NCBI GenBank assembly: GCA_900466475.1
Contig: UBMI01000001.1
Location: forward strand, 1 to 64,000
Length of the DNA stretch: 64,000 nt
Direction of reading: 5' to 3'
DNA from: Hyphomicrobiales bacterium
Lineage (GTDB): Bacteria; Pseudomonadota; Alphaproteobacteria; Rhizobiales; Rhizobiaceae
Both the position numbers and the translations under genes were made by a program. Each line of letters starts with the position of its first letter. Position 1 is the stretch's first letter. Positions 28,227-38,100 of the stretch are shown in pieces. Below the pieces are notes generated by a model. The model ran no database searches. It was given only the letters and a program-made list of their open reading frames with translations, and was not told the DNA's origin.

Positions 28227-28256
28227 CTTGGCAATGGCTTGGCGCAACCCTATGTT
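28227..28256 (+). promoter_or_regulatory. RpoH (sigma-32)-type promoter for ftsH
   Basis: CTTGGC at 28227-28232, 16-base spacer, CCTATGTTAG from 28249. The -10 agrees fully with the alphaproteobacterial RpoH pattern CYTATNTNNG and the -35 begins CTTG. The predicted transcript start near 28263 gives a leader of about 50 bases before the ftsH ATG. ftsH is a known heat-shock gene, so the assignment fits. Confidence 0.6.
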
Positions 28257-28311
28257 AGAGACCAAATATGACGGCCGCCATGAGGCGACTGTTCCAGTGC
28301 TGGGGAGTTCA

Positions 28312-30243
28312 ATGAACCCTAACTTACGTAATTTCGCCTTGTGGGCGATCATAGCGCTTCTGCTGATCGCCCTCTTCAGTATGTTCCAGACGGCTCCGGC
28401 GCAGACGGGTTCGCGTGAAGTCCCTTATTCGCAGTTCCTGCGTGAGGTCGATGCGGGTCGCGTGAAGGATGTCGTGGTCACCGGCAACAGGCTGACCGGA
28501 ACATATCTGGAAAACAACAATACCTTCCAGACCTATTCGCCTGTCATCGACGATAGTCTGCTGGATCGCCTGCAGTCCAAGAATGTCGCCGTCACTGCGC
28601 GCCCGGAAACCGATGGTTCCTCCGGCTTCCTGAGCTATTTGGGAACGTTGCTGCCGATGCTCCTGATCCTCGGCGTCTGGCTGTTCTTCATGCGGCAGAT
28701 GCAGGGCGGTTCGCGCGGCGCGATGGGCTTCGGCAAGTCTAAGGCCAAGCTTCTGACCGAAGCGCATGGTCGTGTAACCTTTGATGACGTCGCCGGTGTT
28801 GACGAAGCCAAGCAGGACCTGGAAGAAATCGTCGAATTTCTGCGCGACCCGCAGAAGTTCCAGCGTCTAGGCGGCAAGATCCCGCGCGGCGTGCTGCTCG
28901 TCGGCCCTCCGGGTACTGGTAAGACCTTGCTTGCCCGCTCTGTCGCCGGCGAAGCCAATGTTCCGTTCTTTACCATTTCCGGTTCTGACTTCGTTGAAAT
29001 GTTTGTCGGTGTCGGTGCAAGCCGCGTCCGCGACATGTTCGAGCAGGCCAAGAAGAATGCGCCCTGCATCATCTTCATCGACGAAATCGATGCTGTCGGT
29101 CGCCATCGTGGCGCCGGTCTCGGCGGCGGTAATGATGAACGCGAACAGACGCTGAACCAGCTTCTCGTCGAGATGGACGGCTTCGAAGCCAATGAAGGCA
29201 TCATCCTGATCGCTGCGACCAACCGTCCCGACGTTCTCGATCCGGCACTCTTGCGTCCGGGCCGTTTCGACCGCCAGGTCGTCGTTCCGAACCCAGACAT
29301 CGTCGGCCGTGAGCGTATCCTCAAGGTTCATGCCCGCAATGTTCCGCTGGCGCCGAACGTCGATCTCAAGGTCTTGGCTCGCGGTACGCCCGGTTTCTCC
29401 GGTGCCGACCTGATGAACCTCGTCAACGAAGCTGCCCTGATGGCTGCGCGTCGTAACAAGCGTGTCGTCACCATGCAGGAATTCGAAGACGCCAAGGACA
29501 AGATCATGATGGGCGCCGAGCGCCGCTCTTCGGCTATGACCGAGGCGGAAAAGAAGCTCACCGCCTATCACGAGGCCGGTCACGCGATTACCGCGTTGAA
29601 CGTCGCCGTCGCCGATCCGCTGCACAAGGCAACGATCATTCCGCGCGGCCGTGCACTCGGCATGGTCATGCAGCTTCCCGAGGGCGACCGCTACTCGATG
29701 AGCTACAAGTGGATGATCTCGCGCCTGTGCATCATGATGGGCGGTCGCGTCGCCGAAGAACTGACGTTCGGCAAGGAGAACATCACGTCTGGTGCTTCGT
29801 CCGACATCGAGCAGGCGACCAAGCTTGCCCGTGCGATGGTGACCCAGTGGGGCTTCTCGGACGAGCTCGGCCAGGTTGCCTATGGCGAAAACCAGCAGGA
29901 GGTCTTCCTGGGGCATTCGGTCTCGCAGTCGAAGAACGTTTCTGAAGCGACCGCGCAGAAGATCGACAACGAAGTGCGCCGTCTGATCGACCAGGCCTAT
30001 CGTCAGGCCAGGGACATCCTGACGGAAAAGCACGACGAGTTCGTGGCTCTTGCCGAAGGCTTGCTCGAATACGAGACGCTGACCGGCGAGGAGATCAAGG
30101 CGCTGATCCGTGGCGAAAAGCCGGCGCGCGATCTTGGCGATGATTCGCCTCCGAGCCGCGGTTCGGCTGTTCCGAAGGCCGGTGTGCGCCCGGCATCCAA
30201 GGGTGATGAACCCGAGGGCGGGCTGGAACCGCAGCCCCACTGA
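28312..30243 (+). CDS. ftsH: ATP-dependent zinc metalloprotease FtsH
   Basis: 643 residues from the ATG at 28312 (GGGAG upstream). Two TM segments at about residues 6-25 and 105-125 bracket a periplasmic domain. AAA module: Walker [14 protein letters not shown] near 195, Walker [19 protein letters not shown] near 250, arginine finger region [19 protein letters not shown]. Zinc protease motif HEAGHAI near residue 418. It degrades unassembled membrane proteins and regulators. A strong terminator follows. Confidence 0.98.
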   Translation: MNPNLRNFALWAIIALLLIALFSMFQTAPAQTGSREVPYSQFLREVDAGRVKDVVVTGNRLTGTYLENNNTFQTYSPVIDDSLLDRLQSKNVAVTARPETDGSSGFLSYLGTLLPMLLILGVWLFFMRQMQGGSRGAMGFGKSKAKLLTEAHGRVTFDDVAGVDEAKQDLEEIVEFLRDPQKFQRLGGKIPRGVLLVGPPGTGKTLLARSVAGEANVPFFTISGSDFVEMFVGVGASRVRDMFEQAKKNAPCIIFIDEIDAVGRHRGAGLGGGNDEREQTLNQLLVEMDGFEANEGIILIAATNRPDVLDPALLRPGRFDRQVVVPNPDIVGRERILKVHARNVPLAPNVDLKVLARGTPGFSGADLMNLVNEAALMAARRNKRVVTMQEFEDAKDKIMMGAERRSSAMTEAEKKLTAYHEAGHAITALNVAVADPLHKATIIPRGRALGMVMQLPEGDRYSMSYKWMISRLCIMMGGRVAEELTFGKENITSGASSDIEQATKLARAMVTQWGFSDELGQVAYGENQQEVFLGHSVSQSKNVSEATAQKIDNEVRRLIDQAYRQARDILTEKHDEFVALAEGLLEYETLTGEEIKALIRGEKPARDLGDDSPPSRGSAVPKAGVRPASKGDEPEGGLEPQPH

Positions 30244-30264
30244 CATTGAATGGGATTTTTCCTA

Positions 30265-30300
30265 AAGGGCCGGATTTCCACAGGGAATCCGGCCCTTTTA
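30265..30300 (+). terminator. Strong rho-independent terminator after ftsH
   Basis: Twelve-base perfect stem AAGGGCCGGATT / AATCCGGCCCTT, loop TCCACAGGG, followed by TTTTA. It separates ftsH from glmM. Confidence 0.95.
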
Positions 30301-30486
30301 ATATTAGTAACAGGATATAATCAGTTTTCTTGGTAATTTACGTGCCGGGTACGCGGTTTTGTGGCATTCCGCTGACTAAAGACGAACTTGGATCAAGGTT
30401 TCAGGTCCAACACCAATCTTTGGATCCAGGTTCTTGCTTGAGGAATGCATGAGCTTCTACGGCGCGCGGAAAGCGCAGGAGTGCAT

Positions 30487-31839
30487 ATGAAAAGACGCTA
30501 TTTTGGGACGGACGGCATTCGAGGCGAAGCCAACATCTTCCCCATGACACCGGACCTTGCAATGCGGGTCGGCATTGCTGCAGGGACGATTTTTCGCAAT
30601 GGCGCCCACCGTCATCGTGTGGTGATCGGCAAGGACACGCGCCTCTCGGGATACATGCTGGAGAATGCCCTCGTGGCCGGCTTCACCGCGGCTGGATTGG
30701 ACGTCTTCCTGCTCGGTCCTATCCCGACGCCAGCCGTTGCCATGCTGACGCGCTCGTTGCGCTGCGATATCGGCGTGATGATTTCGGCCTCGCACAATCC
30801 GTTCCAGGATAACGGTATCAAGCTTTTCGGTCCTGATGGTTACAAGCTCTCCGATGATATCGAAGCGCAGATCGAGGACTTGCTCGACAAGGATCTATCG
30901 GGACAGCTCGCCAAGGCCGAAGAAATCGGCCGAGCCAAGCGCGTCGATGGCGATATCTACCGCTATCTCGAGCACGTCAAACGCACCTTGCCGCGCGATG
31001 TGACCTTGCAGGGTCTGCGCGTTGCCGTCGACTGCGCCAACGGTGCAGCCTACAAGGTCGCGCCTGCCGTTCTCTGGGAACTCGGCGCCGACGTGGTGAC
31101 GATCGGCAACGATCCGAACGGCACGAACATCAATCTGAACTGCGGCTCTACCAACCCGGTCGCCCTGCAGAAGAAGGTTGACGAAGTGCGCGCCGATATC
31201 GGCATTGCGCTCGACGGCGATGCGGACCGTGTCATCATCGTTGATGAGAACGGCTCGATCGTCGATGGCGATCAGTTGATGGCCGTTATCGCCGAAAGCT
31301 GGGCCGAGAGCCAGCAGCTGCGCGGCAGCGGCATTGTTGCGACCGTCATGTCCAATCTCGGCCTCGAGCGCTTCCTTGAGGACAAGGGTCTCGGCCTTGC
31401 CCGAACGAAGGTCGGCGACCGCTATGTCGTCGAGCATATGCGTCAGCACAATTACAATGTCGGCGGCGAGCAGTCCGGCCACATCGTGCTTTCCGACTAT
31501 GGCACGACCGGTGACGGTCTCGTTGCTGCGTTGCAGATCCTTGCCGCGGTCAAGCGCACCGGCAAGACGGTCAGCGAAGTCTGCCGCCGGTTCGAGCCGG
31601 TGCCGCAGCTTCTGCGCAATGTCCGCATTTCCGGCGGCAAGCCGCTGGAGGATCTGCAGGTGGTCAAGGCAATTGCGGATGCGGAGGCCGAGCTTTCCAA
31701 AAACGGCCGCCTCGTCATCCGCCCCTCCGGCACCGAGCCGCTGATCCGCGTCATGGCAGAAGGCGACGACCGCGCGCAGATCGAGCGTATCGTCAACGAT
31801 CTGATCGGCACGATTTCGAGCGTGCGCAACGCCGCCTGA
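30487..31839 (+). CDS. glmM: Phosphoglucosamine mutase GlmM
   Basis: 450 residues, starting [16 protein letters not shown]; the ATG at 30487 has AGGAG six bases upstream and is preferred over an upstream start. It interconverts glucosamine-6-P and glucosamine-1-P for UDP-GlcNAc, the precursor of peptidoglycan and LPS. The phosphoserine loop [17 protein letters not shown] lies near residue 102, the metal loop is DGDADRVI near 245, and the sugar-binding [12 protein letters not shown] near 330, with [12 protein letters not shown] at the C-terminus. Confidence 0.98.
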   Translation: MKRRYFGTDGIRGEANIFPMTPDLAMRVGIAAGTIFRNGAHRHRVVIGKDTRLSGYMLENALVAGFTAAGLDVFLLGPIPTPAVAMLTRSLRCDIGVMISASHNPFQDNGIKLFGPDGYKLSDDIEAQIEDLLDKDLSGQLAKAEEIGRAKRVDGDIYRYLEHVKRTLPRDVTLQGLRVAVDCANGAAYKVAPAVLWELGADVVTIGNDPNGTNINLNCGSTNPVALQKKVDEVRADIGIALDGDADRVIIVDENGSIVDGDQLMAVIAESWAESQQLRGSGIVATVMSNLGLERFLEDKGLGLARTKVGDRYVVEHMRQHNYNVGGEQSGHIVLSDYGTTGDGLVAALQILAAVKRTGKTVSEVCRRFEPVPQLLRNVRISGGKPLEDLQVVKAIADAEAELSKNGRLVIRPSGTEPLIRVMAEGDDRAQIERIVNDLIGTISSVRNAA

Positions 31840-31863
31840 ATGCGACGCCGCAGGAAAAGCTAG

Positions 31864-31890
31864 AAGCCGGCCTCGTTGCCGGCTTTTTTA
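31864..31890 (+). terminator. Rho-independent terminator after glmM
   Basis: Perfect 8-base stem AAGCCGGC / GCCGGCTT, loop CTCGTT, T-run beyond. Confidence 0.93.
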
Positions 31891-31914
31891 TTGCGGTCGG
31901 TATTCGCATCGGTT

Positions 31915-32529
31915 CTATTGCTGTTGAGCCAGCCAGACCGTGTGGTTGCCGCAGGTCGGGTCTTCAGCCTTGTGGGCGACAATCTCAAAGCCGTGTTCCG
32001 CAAGCACGGTCCGATATTCGTCCGGGCCGAGACTACTGTGATAGAGGGGCTCGCCGACGAAGACGCCCATCGCTTCGCCATGCGCGGGACCGCTGGTGAA
32101 CATCAGCGCCGTCCCTGGTTTCGAATGCGCGCGAAAGAGCGCGAACATGCGCCGCTGGTCTTCGAAAGTCAGGTGGAAGAAGCTGTCCCAGGCGATGAGC
32201 CCATCGAAATTTCTGCCAAGCGAAAGATGGCGCATGTCCGCAACCTGCCAGTCGGCGTTTGGAAAGCGCGCCCTGCACATGTCGATCAGGCTCGGTGACG
32301 AATCGATGCCGGTCACGGCATAGCCGTTTTCGATGAAATGTCGCGCGAGGGGTTCGCCGGAACCGCATCCGATATCGACGATCGACCCGCCTTGCGGGAT
32401 CAGTGCTGTGAAGCGATCAAGCCAGTTCCGTTCAAAAAGAGTTTTGCCGCGACTGCTATCCCAGAGCTTGGCGTGCCTCTCATAGAGGTCCGGAATGGTA
32501 TCGGCGGCTTGCCTGTAGTTGTTCTGCAT
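31915..32529 (-). CDS. Class I SAM-dependent methyltransferase
   Basis: 204 residues. Motif I SIVDIGCGSGEPLARHFIE near residue 48 and VTGIDSSPSLIDMCRARF mark the Rossmann SAM-binding region; WQVADMRHLSLGRNFDGLIA and LIAWDSFFHLTFEDQ continue motif II/III. The substrate is unknown. The conserved FTSGPAHGEAMG stretch is shared with a rhizobial/Bacillus group of unassigned methyltransferases. It converges on glmM. Confidence 0.88.
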   Translation of the reverse strand: MQNNYRQAADTIPDLYERHAKLWDSSRGKTLFERNWLDRFTALIPQGGSIVDIGCGSGEPLARHFIENGYAVTGIDSSPSLIDMCRARFPNADWQVADMRHLSLGRNFDGLIAWDSFFHLTFEDQRRMFALFRAHSKPGTALMFTSGPAHGEAMGVFVGEPLYHSSLGPDEYRTVLAEHGFEIVAHKAEDPTCGNHTVWLAQQQ

Positions 32530-32850
32530 TTGCTGGCTGTTCCTGCGGGAAAATCTTCGATCTGTCTTAGTGGGTTCAATGCCGGAAGAACATGGGTGAT
32601 GCGTTTTGCTGGTCTTTGCGCATCTGCCGTTCGCGAATGTGAAGGTCGCGGGGGTTTTAGTTCAGCATCCTTCCGATCCAGGAAGTCGAAACAGGCAGAT
32701 GGCCGACATTTACTTTTCGAGACGCGTTCTGCGCCGAATATTCACATTACTTCTTATGGTTAAGCAGCTTTTAACGTTTCCGATTCATTATCCATAAAAA
32801 GCATATCCGTTTTGGCGGCCTGCGCCGACGCAACCGACTGGAGTGAATCC
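32530..32850. other. 321-base gene-free region upstream of the outer-membrane protein gene
   Basis: No coding frame with a good ribosome-binding site. The notable element is the CtrA-like site at 32760-32775. The rest looks like ordinary divergent-promoter sequence for the methyltransferase and the outer-membrane protein. Confidence 0.45.
32760..32775 (+). promoter_or_regulatory. Full CtrA-type binding site upstream of the outer-membrane beta-barrel gene
   Basis: TTAA-GCAGCTT-TTAAC, a complete match to the CtrA consensus TTAA-N7-TTAAC, 76 bases upstream of the ATG. On the opposite strand the same segment also contains TTAACCAT (32756-32763). In alphaproteobacteria CtrA often controls outer-membrane protein genes. 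Confidence 0.6.
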
Positions 32851-33696
32851 ATGAAACGAACTTTGTCCGGTATCTTCGCCGCGCTGTTGATCGCGTCGAA
32901 TGCCTATTCTGCCGATCTTGCTCCGGTCGAACCCGTCCCGGAACAGCCGCCGGAAGTCGCGGTGACCGAATCGACCGGCTGGTATCTGCGCGGTGATATC
33001 GGTTATGCCTTTACCGATCTTCGTGGTGCGACTTTCTTCCAGGGAAGCAATGCTTTGGAAGCGGATTTCGATGACGCCGACCTCGACGATGCCTGGATGA
33101 TCGGTGGTGGTGTCGGTTATCAGATCAACAACTATCTGCGCACTGATTTGACCTTTGACTACCTCACAAAGTCGGACTTCCGCGGTTCGACGGTTGGTGG
33201 CGGCGCTGCTTTCGGTGCCTGCGTGGTTGCATGTACGTCTACAGATGTATCGTCGATGACGGCCTATACACTGCTCGCCAACGCTTACGTCGATCTCGGC
33301 ACCTACGCCTACTTCACGCCCTATGTCGGCGCCGGTATCGGTGGTTCCTACGTCAAGTGGAAGGATCTTCATAATGTCGCCTGCGCCGATGACGGCAGCG
33401 GTTGCGATGACGAAGTCGATCATGGCGGTCGTGGTGGCTGGCGCTTCAGCTACGCCCTCATGGCCGGTGCGTCGATCGACGTGACCTGCAACGTCAAGGC
33501 CGATGTCGGTTACCGCTATCTGCATATCAATGGCGGCAACATGTTCGGCTATAACGAAAACGGCGGCCCGGGCCGCGACCGTGGCGTCAACGTCCACGAA
33601 GCCCGCGTCGGTGCCCGTTACCTCTTCGGCGGCTGCGCCCAGCCGGTCGCCTATGAGCCGCCGGCAATTCCGCTGCAGCAGCCAGTCTACAAGTAA
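32851..33696 (+). CDS. Outer-membrane beta-barrel protein (porin-family Omp25/RopB-like)
   Basis: 281 residues from the ATG at 32851. Signal peptide MKRTLSGIFAALLIASNAYSA, followed by a Pro/Glu-rich segment and an eight-stranded barrel pattern: GWYLRGDIGYAFTDLRG, MIGGGVGYQINNYLRTDLTF, YVDLGTYAYFTPYVGAGIG, ADVGYRYLHINGG, and ARVGARYLFGG near the end. The N-terminal WYLRGDIGY is typical of rhizobial/Brucella Omp25/31-like proteins, though this is longer than RopB. Four cysteines (CVVAC, CADDGSGC) are unusual for such a protein. Confidence 0.85.
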   Translation: MKRTLSGIFAALLIASNAYSADLAPVEPVPEQPPEVAVTESTGWYLRGDIGYAFTDLRGATFFQGSNALEADFDDADLDDAWMIGGGVGYQINNYLRTDLTFDYLTKSDFRGSTVGGGAAFGACVVACTSTDVSSMTAYTLLANAYVDLGTYAYFTPYVGAGIGGSYVKWKDLHNVACADDGSGCDDEVDHGGRGGWRFSYALMAGASIDVTCNVKADVGYRYLHINGGNMFGYNENGGPGRDRGVNVHEARVGARYLFGGCAQPVAYEPPAIPLQQPVYK

Positions 33697-33719
33697 GGCC
33701 AATATTTCAAGAATTATCG

Positions 33720-33745
33720 AAAGCCGTCCGCAAGGGCGGCTTTTT
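33720..33745 (+). terminator. Rho-independent terminator after the outer-membrane protein gene
   Basis: Ten-base stem AAAGCCGTCC / GGGCGGCTTT (one G-T pair), loop GCAA, followed by T-run. It also lies just beyond the end of the convergent tetR gene. Confidence 0.92.
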
Positions 33746-33749
33746 CGTT

Positions 33750-34370
33750 TCAGCTGACGTTTCTGGCCACCATTGCCAGAATGATTTCGAAAAGTTCGCT
33801 TTCAGCCTGTCTAGCAGTGATCTCGCCGGTTGCCGCAGCATAGGAGAGAGTTTCGGCAGCGCCCAGCATTGCCCAAAGGCTGGCTGCGGCGATCGTCCCT
33901 GCGCCGACGAAAGGAGCAAGTACGGATCTGCACTGGTTCATGAAAACCACCTGGCACTCGTGCTTGACCTTCTCCAGCTCCGGTGAACTTGCCAGAGCGG
34001 CAATGACGTCGGGAATTTCACGCCCCTGCGTGAGAACGCAATCAATATACGAAGCCGCCATGACCTTGGCCTTGTCGCTCAGCGCCGGCCCGCTTTCGCG
34101 CAACGCAGTATCCATCAGCGCCGTCTGCCGATCATCGAATTCACGGTAGAGTTCCGCAAGCAGTCCCGGCCGGGTGCCGAAATGATCATAGACGACTGGC
34201 TTGGCGACGCCGGCTTGCTCGGCCAGTCGTCCCAGCGTCAGCGCCTCTGTGCCTTCTTCCCTGATCAATCGCCACGAGACATCCATGAGTTGGCGATGAC
34301 GGTCTTCTCTCGAAAGCCGGCGACGCGGGCGGGGAAGGGCGTGGTCGGGGTCGTTGTCGGCGCTTGACAT
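33750..34370 (-). CDS. TetR family transcriptional regulator
   Basis: 206 residues. The N-terminal helix-turn-helix is clear at about residues 22-68 (RHRQLMDVSWRLIREEGTEA, LTLGRLAEQAGVAKPVVYDHF, FGTRPGLLAELYREFDDRQ). The rest is a ligand-binding helical core of unknown specificity. Divergent from a flavodoxin-fold NAD(P)H oxidoreductase with 92 bases between, containing a threefold repeat that is the likely operator. Confidence 0.9.
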   Translation of the reverse strand: MSSADNDPDHALPRPRRRLSREDRHRQLMDVSWRLIREEGTEALTLGRLAEQAGVAKPVVYDHFGTRPGLLAELYREFDDRQTALMDTALRESGPALSDKAKVMAASYIDCVLTQGREIPDVIAALASSPELEKVKHECQVVFMNQCRSVLAPFVGAGTIAAASLWAMLGAAETLSYAAATGEITARQAESELFEIILAMVARNVS

Positions 34371-34375
34371 TGTAA

Positions 34376-34417
34376 CCTACGAAAAGTAACTTACTAAAGG
34401 TAGCTTACGAAAAGTAT
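34376..34417. repeat. Three consecutive 14-base repeats (probable TetR operator)
   Basis: Units with no gap: CCTACGAAAAGTAA (34376-34389), CTTACTAAAGGTAG (34390-34403) and CTTACGAAAAGTAT (34404-34417). Each carries a small inverted repeat TAC-N5-GTA. They overlap a possible rightward promoter, TTACTA (34391-34396), 18-base spacer, TATATA (34415-34420), so binding should repress both genes. Confidence 0.75.
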
Positions 34418-34462
34418 ATAAGCGATCCGCTTTGCCCGCAATCGCAATTAGGAGCTTTCGAG

Positions 34463-35077
34463 ATGCATGCACTGATCGTTCTCGCCCATCCCGATTCCCA
34501 CTCTCTCAGTCATGCCATTGCCGCAGGGATAGCCGAAGGCATAACGATGTTCGATGCCGGTAACTCCTTCGAGATTGCGGACCTGACGGAAGAGGCTTTC
34601 GATCCGAGATTCAACGAAGCCGATATCGCGGCTCATCGCCGGAAAGCCGAGGCACCTGCCGATGTCGCCGTCGAGCAGGCAAGGATCGATCGCGCCGATG
34701 CGCTTGTGTTGGTCTACCCTGTCTATTGGTGGTCCATGCCTGCCTTGATGAAGGGATGGATCGATCGTGTTTTTGCCAATGGCTGGGCCTACGACGACAT
34801 ATCCGGCAAGGTTGTGAAAAAGCTTGGACATCTCTCCGTCCATCTCGTTGGTATTGGCGGTGCGGATGCGCGCACCTATGAGCGGCACGGCTATTTCAGC
34901 GCCATCAGGACGCAGATCGATCATGGAATTTTCGACTATTGCGGAGCTCCTGTGATGACTTCGGAACTGCTTCTCGACTCGGATGCAGGCACTGGTGCCG
35001 TGCATATTGAGATGGCGCGCCGCATTGGCAGCAATGTCTTCAGCGCAGCCGGTCGCGCGGCGAGCGGCGCAGCATAA
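34463..35077 (+). CDS. NAD(P)H-dependent oxidoreductase, flavodoxin-like (KefF/MdaB type)
   Basis: 204 residues. Flavodoxin-like fold: [20 protein letters not shown] (FMN phosphate loop), [20 protein letters not shown] and [14 protein letters not shown]. This subgroup includes quinone reductases and the KefF ancillary subunit. The ribosome-binding site is AGGAGC upstream. Control by the adjacent TetR suggests induction by quinones or other electrophiles, an inference from similar pairs. Confidence 0.88.
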   Translation: MHALIVLAHPDSHSLSHAIAAGIAEGITMFDAGNSFEIADLTEEAFDPRFNEADIAAHRRKAEAPADVAVEQARIDRADALVLVYPVYWWSMPALMKGWIDRVFANGWAYDDISGKVVKKLGHLSVHLVGIGGADARTYERHGYFSAIRTQIDHGIFDYCGAPVMTSELLLDSDAGTGAVHIEMARRIGSNVFSAAGRAASGAA

Positions 35078-35138
35078 CCGGAAATGTGATCGCTGCTGCG
35101 GCAAAATAGCCTCCAGAAACGACATCACTCGCTTGACT

Positions 35139-35192
35139 ATGACGGGCTTCGCCCATAAACACGGCGGCGGGACACTCCTCCCCAACGAGGAG
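35139..35192 (+). ncRNA. Candidate serC-type leader RNA motif
   Basis: The 139-base leader of serC contains two small hairpins close to the ATG: ATG-AC-GGGC-TTC-GCCC-AT (35139-35156) and CTCCTC-CCCAAC-GAGGAG (35175-35192), followed by GGAAGGGT before the start. A conserved serC RNA motif upstream of serC in Rhizobiales is known, and this layout resembles it from memory. Ligand and mode of action are unknown. A covariance-model search would settle this. Confidence 0.6.
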
Positions 35193-35216
35193 CCATCTAT
35201 CTGGAAGGGTAGCAAT

Positions 35217-36395
35217 ATGGCAAATACCGCAAAGCCGGACGTGCGTCCGCAAAATACTCATTTTTCTTCTGGCCCCTGCGCGAAACGTCCTGGTTGGACG
35301 CTCGAAGCTCTTTCCGATGCGGCCCTTGGCCGTTCGCACCGTGCGAAAGTCGGCAAGGTCAAGCTGAAGCAGGCCATCGATCTCACCCGCGAAATTCTGG
35401 AAGTGCCCGCGGATTACCGCATCGGCATCGTTCCGGCTTCTGACACCGGCGCCGTCGAAATGGCGCTCTGGTCGCTGCTCGGCGAGCGCGGCGTCGACAT
35501 GGTCGCCTGGGAGAGCTTCGGTGCCGGCTGGGTCACCGATGTCGTCAAGCAGCTCAAGCTGAAGGACGTTCGCAAGATCGAAGCCGGTTACGGCGAACTT
35601 CCCGACCTTTCCACCGTCGATTTCGACCGTGACGTGGTCTTCACCTGGAACGGAACGACCTCTGGCGTGCGCGTTCCGAACGCCGATTTCATTCCCGCTA
35701 GCCGTAAGGGTCTGACGATCTGCGATGCGACCTCGGCTGCCTTCGCGCAGAACCTCGATTTTGCAAAGCTCGATGTCGTCACCTTCTCCTGGCAGAAGGT
35801 TCTGGGCGGTGAGGGTGCGCATGGCATTCTCATCCTGTCGCCGCGTGCCGTCGAACGGCTGGTCTCCTACCAGCCGGCATGGCCGCTGCCGAAGATCTTC
35901 CGCCTGACGTCTGGTGGTAAGCTCATTGAGGGTATTTTCCAGGGCGAAACGATCAACACGCCCTCGATGCTTTGCGTCGAGGATTATATCGATGCGCTTC
36001 TCTGGGCCAAGCAGCTCGGTGGCCTCAAGGCCTTGATCGGCCGCGCCGATGCGAATGCGAAGACGATCGCAGATTTCGTCGCTGCGAACGACTGGATCGC
36101 CAACCTGGCCGTCAAGCCGGAAATCGAATCCAACACCTCGATCTGCCTGAAGATCGTCGACAAGGACGTTGCCGCTCTGGATGCCGATGGCCAGGCGAAC
36201 TTTGCCAAGGGCCTCGTCGCTCTCCTCGAGAAGGAAGGCGTCGCTTATGACATCGGCGCTTACCGCGATGCTCCGTCCGGCCTGCGCATCTGGGCTGGCG
36301 CCACGATCGAGACTGCCGACATGCAGAAGCTGATGCCCTGGCTTTCCTGGGCTTTTGCGACGCAGAAGGCTTCGCTTTCCCAGGCTGTTGCCTGA
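35217..36395 (+). CDS. serC: Phosphoserine aminotransferase SerC
   Basis: 392 residues from the ATG at 35217. It makes phosphoserine from 3-phosphohydroxypyruvate (serine pathway). PLP-lysine region [16 protein letters not shown] near residue 195, substrate sites [13 protein letters not shown] and the start pattern [15 protein letters not shown]. This is the longer alphaproteobacterial type (about 390 residues), distinct from the enterobacterial one. It precedes serA by 84 bases in the same direction. Confidence 0.96.
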   Translation: MANTAKPDVRPQNTHFSSGPCAKRPGWTLEALSDAALGRSHRAKVGKVKLKQAIDLTREILEVPADYRIGIVPASDTGAVEMALWSLLGERGVDMVAWESFGAGWVTDVVKQLKLKDVRKIEAGYGELPDLSTVDFDRDVVFTWNGTTSGVRVPNADFIPASRKGLTICDATSAAFAQNLDFAKLDVVTFSWQKVLGGEGAHGILILSPRAVERLVSYQPAWPLPKIFRLTSGGKLIEGIFQGETINTPSMLCVEDYIDALLWAKQLGGLKALIGRADANAKTIADFVAANDWIANLAVKPEIESNTSICLKIVDKDVAALDADGQANFAKGLVALLEKEGVAYDIGAYRDAPSGLRIWAGATIETADMQKLMPWLSWAFATQKASLSQAVA

Positions 36396-36479
36396 TGTGA
36401 TCGCATCCGGCTCCGCCTGATGGCGGAGCCCCGCATTCCCAATTCAAGTTTATCGCTGAACTCTTTGAAGGAGGCCCAA

Positions 36480-38075
36480 ATGGCACCTCGCGTTCTCGTA
36501 TCCGACGAACTGTCGGAAACCGCCGTCCAGATCTTTCGTGATCGCGGCGTCGAAGTCGATTTCCAGCCGCAGCTCGGCAAGGACAAAGACAAGCTGTTCG
36601 AAGTCATCGGCAATTATGATGGCCTGGCCATCCGTTCCGCCACCAAGGTGACCGAGAAGATCATCGAAGCCGCCAAGAACCTCAAGGTCGTTGGCCGCGC
36701 CGGTATCGGTGTCGACAACGTCGATATCCCGGCTGCATCGCGCCGCGGTATCATCGTCATGAACACCCCGTTCGGCAACTCGATCACGACTGCCGAACAC
36801 GCAATCGCCCTGATGTTTGCGGTTGCGCGCCAACTTCCGGCTGCCGACACCTCGACGCAGGCCGGCAAATGGGAAAAGTCGAAGTTCATGGGTGTCGAGA
36901 TCACCGGCAAGACGCTTGGCGTCATCGGTGCCGGCAATATCGGCTCCATCGTCTGCGCTCGTGCCATCGGCTTGAAGATGCACGTCATCGCCTATGACCC
37001 GTTCCTCTCCAAGGAGCGCGCCGAGGAAATGGGCGTCACCAAGGTCGAGCTAGACGAGTTGCTCGCCCAGGCTGATTTCATCACGCTGCACGTGCCGATG
37101 ACGGACAAGACGCGCGGCATCCTGAACAAGGAAGCGCTCGCCAAGACCAAGCCCGGTGTTCGGATCATCAACTGCGCGCGCGGCGGTCTCGTCGATGAGG
37201 CGGCTCTTGCCGATGCGATTAAGTCCGGCCATGTTGCCGGTGCTGCTTTCGACGTGTTCGAAGTCGAGCCCGCCAAGGAAAGCCCGCTCTTCGGCCTGCC
37301 GAACGTCGTCTGCACGCCGCATCTCGGCGCATCGACCACGGAAGCGCAGGAGAACGTCGCTCTGCAGGTGGCCGAGCAGATGGCCGATTACCTCGTCAGG
37401 GGTGCGGTTTCGAACGCCATCAACATGCCGTCGATCACTGCCGAAGAGGCGCCGATCCTGAAGCCGTTCATCAGGCTCGCTGATGTTCTCGGCGCCTTCG
37501 TCGGCCAGGTCACGGAAGAGCCGATCAAGGAAATCGAGATCCTTTACGACGGCGTCACGGCCAATATGAACACCCGCGCGCTGACCTCCGCGGTCCTCGC
37601 CGGCCTGATCCGCTCGCAAGTGGCCGACGTCAACATGGTTTCGGCGCCAGTCATGATCAAGGAAAAGGGCATCATCCTCTCCGAGGTCAAGCGCGACAAG
37701 TCGGGTGTCTTCGACGGCTATATCAAGTTGACGGTGACGACGGAATCCATGACGCGTTCGATCGCCGGCACGGTCTTCTCCGACGGCAAGCCACGCTTCA
37801 TCCAGATCAAGGGCATCAACCTTGACGCCGATGTCGGCAGCCACATGATCTACATCACCAATACCGACGTTCCCGGCATGATCGGCTTCATCGGCACGAC
37901 GCTTGGTGCTGCCGGCGTCAACATCGCCAACTTCCAGCTCGGCCGCGACAAGCAGGGCGGCGACGCTATTGCTCTGCTCTATGTCGACGGCGCGGTTGAC
38001 GACCTCGTGCTGGGCCAGTTGACCGCCAATTCGGCGATCCGCCAGGCAAAGCTGTTGGCCTTCAACGTCGACTGA
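36480..38075 (+). CDS. serA: D-3-phosphoglycerate dehydrogenase SerA
   Basis: 531 residues from the ATG at 36480, with GAAGGAGG seven bases upstream. Full-length type I enzyme: substrate domain at 1-100, NAD-binding GVIGAGNIGSIVCARA near 145, catalytic His in CTPHLGASTTEAQENVA near 280, an intervening regulatory domain, and a C-terminal ACT domain from about residue 455 (MIYITNTDVPGMIGFIGTTL). The first committed step of serine synthesis, usually feedback-inhibited by serine. Confidence 0.98.
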   Translation: MAPRVLVSDELSETAVQIFRDRGVEVDFQPQLGKDKDKLFEVIGNYDGLAIRSATKVTEKIIEAAKNLKVVGRAGIGVDNVDIPAASRRGIIVMNTPFGNSITTAEHAIALMFAVARQLPAADTSTQAGKWEKSKFMGVEITGKTLGVIGAGNIGSIVCARAIGLKMHVIAYDPFLSKERAEEMGVTKVELDELLAQADFITLHVPMTDKTRGILNKEALAKTKPGVRIINCARGGLVDEAALADAIKSGHVAGAAFDVFEVEPAKESPLFGLPNVVCTPHLGASTTEAQENVALQVAEQMADYLVRGAVSNAINMPSITAEEAPILKPFIRLADVLGAFVGQVTEEPIKEIEILYDGVTANMNTRALTSAVLAGLIRSQVADVNMVSAPVMIKEKGIILSEVKRDKSGVFDGYIKLTVTTESMTRSIAGTVFSDGKPRFIQIKGINLDADVGSHMIYITNTDVPGMIGFIGTTLGAAGVNIANFQLGRDKQGGDAIALLYVDGAVDDLVLGQLTANSAIRQAKLLAFNVD

Positions 38076-38100
38076 GTTTTCCTCCCAAGGAAAGACATGA

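Noticed and set aside
28867..30246. 459-codon frame antisense to ftsH
   Set aside because: ftsH motifs are certain; the antisense translation has low-complexity Arg/Asp-rich composition typical of shadows.
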